The notes under the pieces were generated by a model. It did no database searches and was not told the DNA's origin. It was given only the letters and a program-made list of their open reading frames with translations. The translations under genes and the position numbers were made by a program. This document shows, one piece after another, positions 13,365 to 13,500 of a stretch of 13,500 nt of DNA (the first letter of the stretch is position 1; every line of letters begins with the position of its first letter). This DNA is from Symbiodinium natans (taxonomy: Eukaryota; Sar; Dinophyceae; Suessiales; Symbiodiniaceae), in assembly GCA_905221605.1 (NCBI GenBank), contig CAJNDS010002090.1, positions 206,045 through 219,544 of the forward strand. The letters run 5' to 3'.

Positions 13365-13500
13365 CTGGTAGGGAGTAGGGTTTAGGGTTTAGGATTTAGG
13401 GTTTGGGGTTTAGGGTTTAAGGTGTTTGAGATGCGCAGGTCTGTCTTTGAGCTGCCTCCGCCACATTTGCGAAAGCTACAAGAACAATTTGGTCTGCACA
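13365..13500 (-). other. TOP1: intron upstream of exon A, partial
   Basis: Contains a short G-strand telomere-type tract (about 13375-13420) with variants such as ttggggt and ttaagg. The remaining 80 nt on the right edge hold no exon I can support. A short open stretch on the minus strand lacks a convincing acceptor and donor pair. Confidence 0.45.

Noticed and set aside
13440-13500. Open minus-strand stretch reading AFANVAEAAQRQ
   Set aside because: No paired acceptor and donor that keep phase with exon A, and too close to the window edge to judge.
1-13500. CRISPR array or prokaryotic operon
   Set aside because: The regular repeats are uninterrupted telomere units without spacers, and the only gene is intron-split.
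1-13500. Dinoflagellate spliced-leader relic at a gene start
   Set aside because: I looked for the conserved leader on both strands and found no match; the gene start is outside the window.

Overview
The window is eukaryotic nuclear DNA, most likely from a dinoflagellate or a close alveolate relative. Three things point there. Telomere-type repeats of the TTTAGGG class, perfect and degenerate and on both strands, are scattered through the whole window. Several introns are best read as beginning with GA or GC instead of GT. A lysine-rich protein is cut into very small exons. I cannot name the species.

I can support one gene. It runs on the minus strand across the whole window: the 5' side is at high coordinates, and the gene leaves the window at coordinate 1. 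It encodes a type IB DNA topoisomerase (TOP1). Fourteen exons can be read, each 33-93 nt: 13296-13364, 12921-12962, 11888-11938, 11382-11427, 9280-9326, 8270-8326, 7028-7066, 6558-6593, 4103-4195, 3188-3228, 2632-2683, 1810-1842, 1263-1316 and 298-351. Joined, they give 714 nt (238 codons) with no frame break. The first four or five encode a charged Lys/Asp/Glu tail. The rest follow the start of the TOP1 core in order: a WWERE segment, TFEHHGLLFAP, DYEPHRVPLIYDG, PPEAEEIAYYW, NIFIKNFW, a KCDFSLMADY segment, a SKEEK helix and a final EAEKAK..EWSFASQ segment. The upstream N-terminus and the rest of the core, linker and catalytic tyrosine domain lie outside.

The 13 introns (333-2362 nt) make up about 95% of the window. 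Twelve contain TTTAGGG/CCCTAAA tracts; the one between the first two exons has an AT-rich microsatellite instead. The introns also hold foldback elements with terminal inverted repeats, four of them 115-122 bp long and one of 207 bp, plus long homopolymer runs (up to 29 G), an 8-bp-period array of telomere-variant units, and two head-to-head inversions of telomeric repeat.

No other gene, tRNA, rRNA or CRISPR array is supported. The short open frames elsewhere lie in repeats or overlap the exons in other frames. Family comparisons were made from general knowledge of TOP1 motifs, without a database search.
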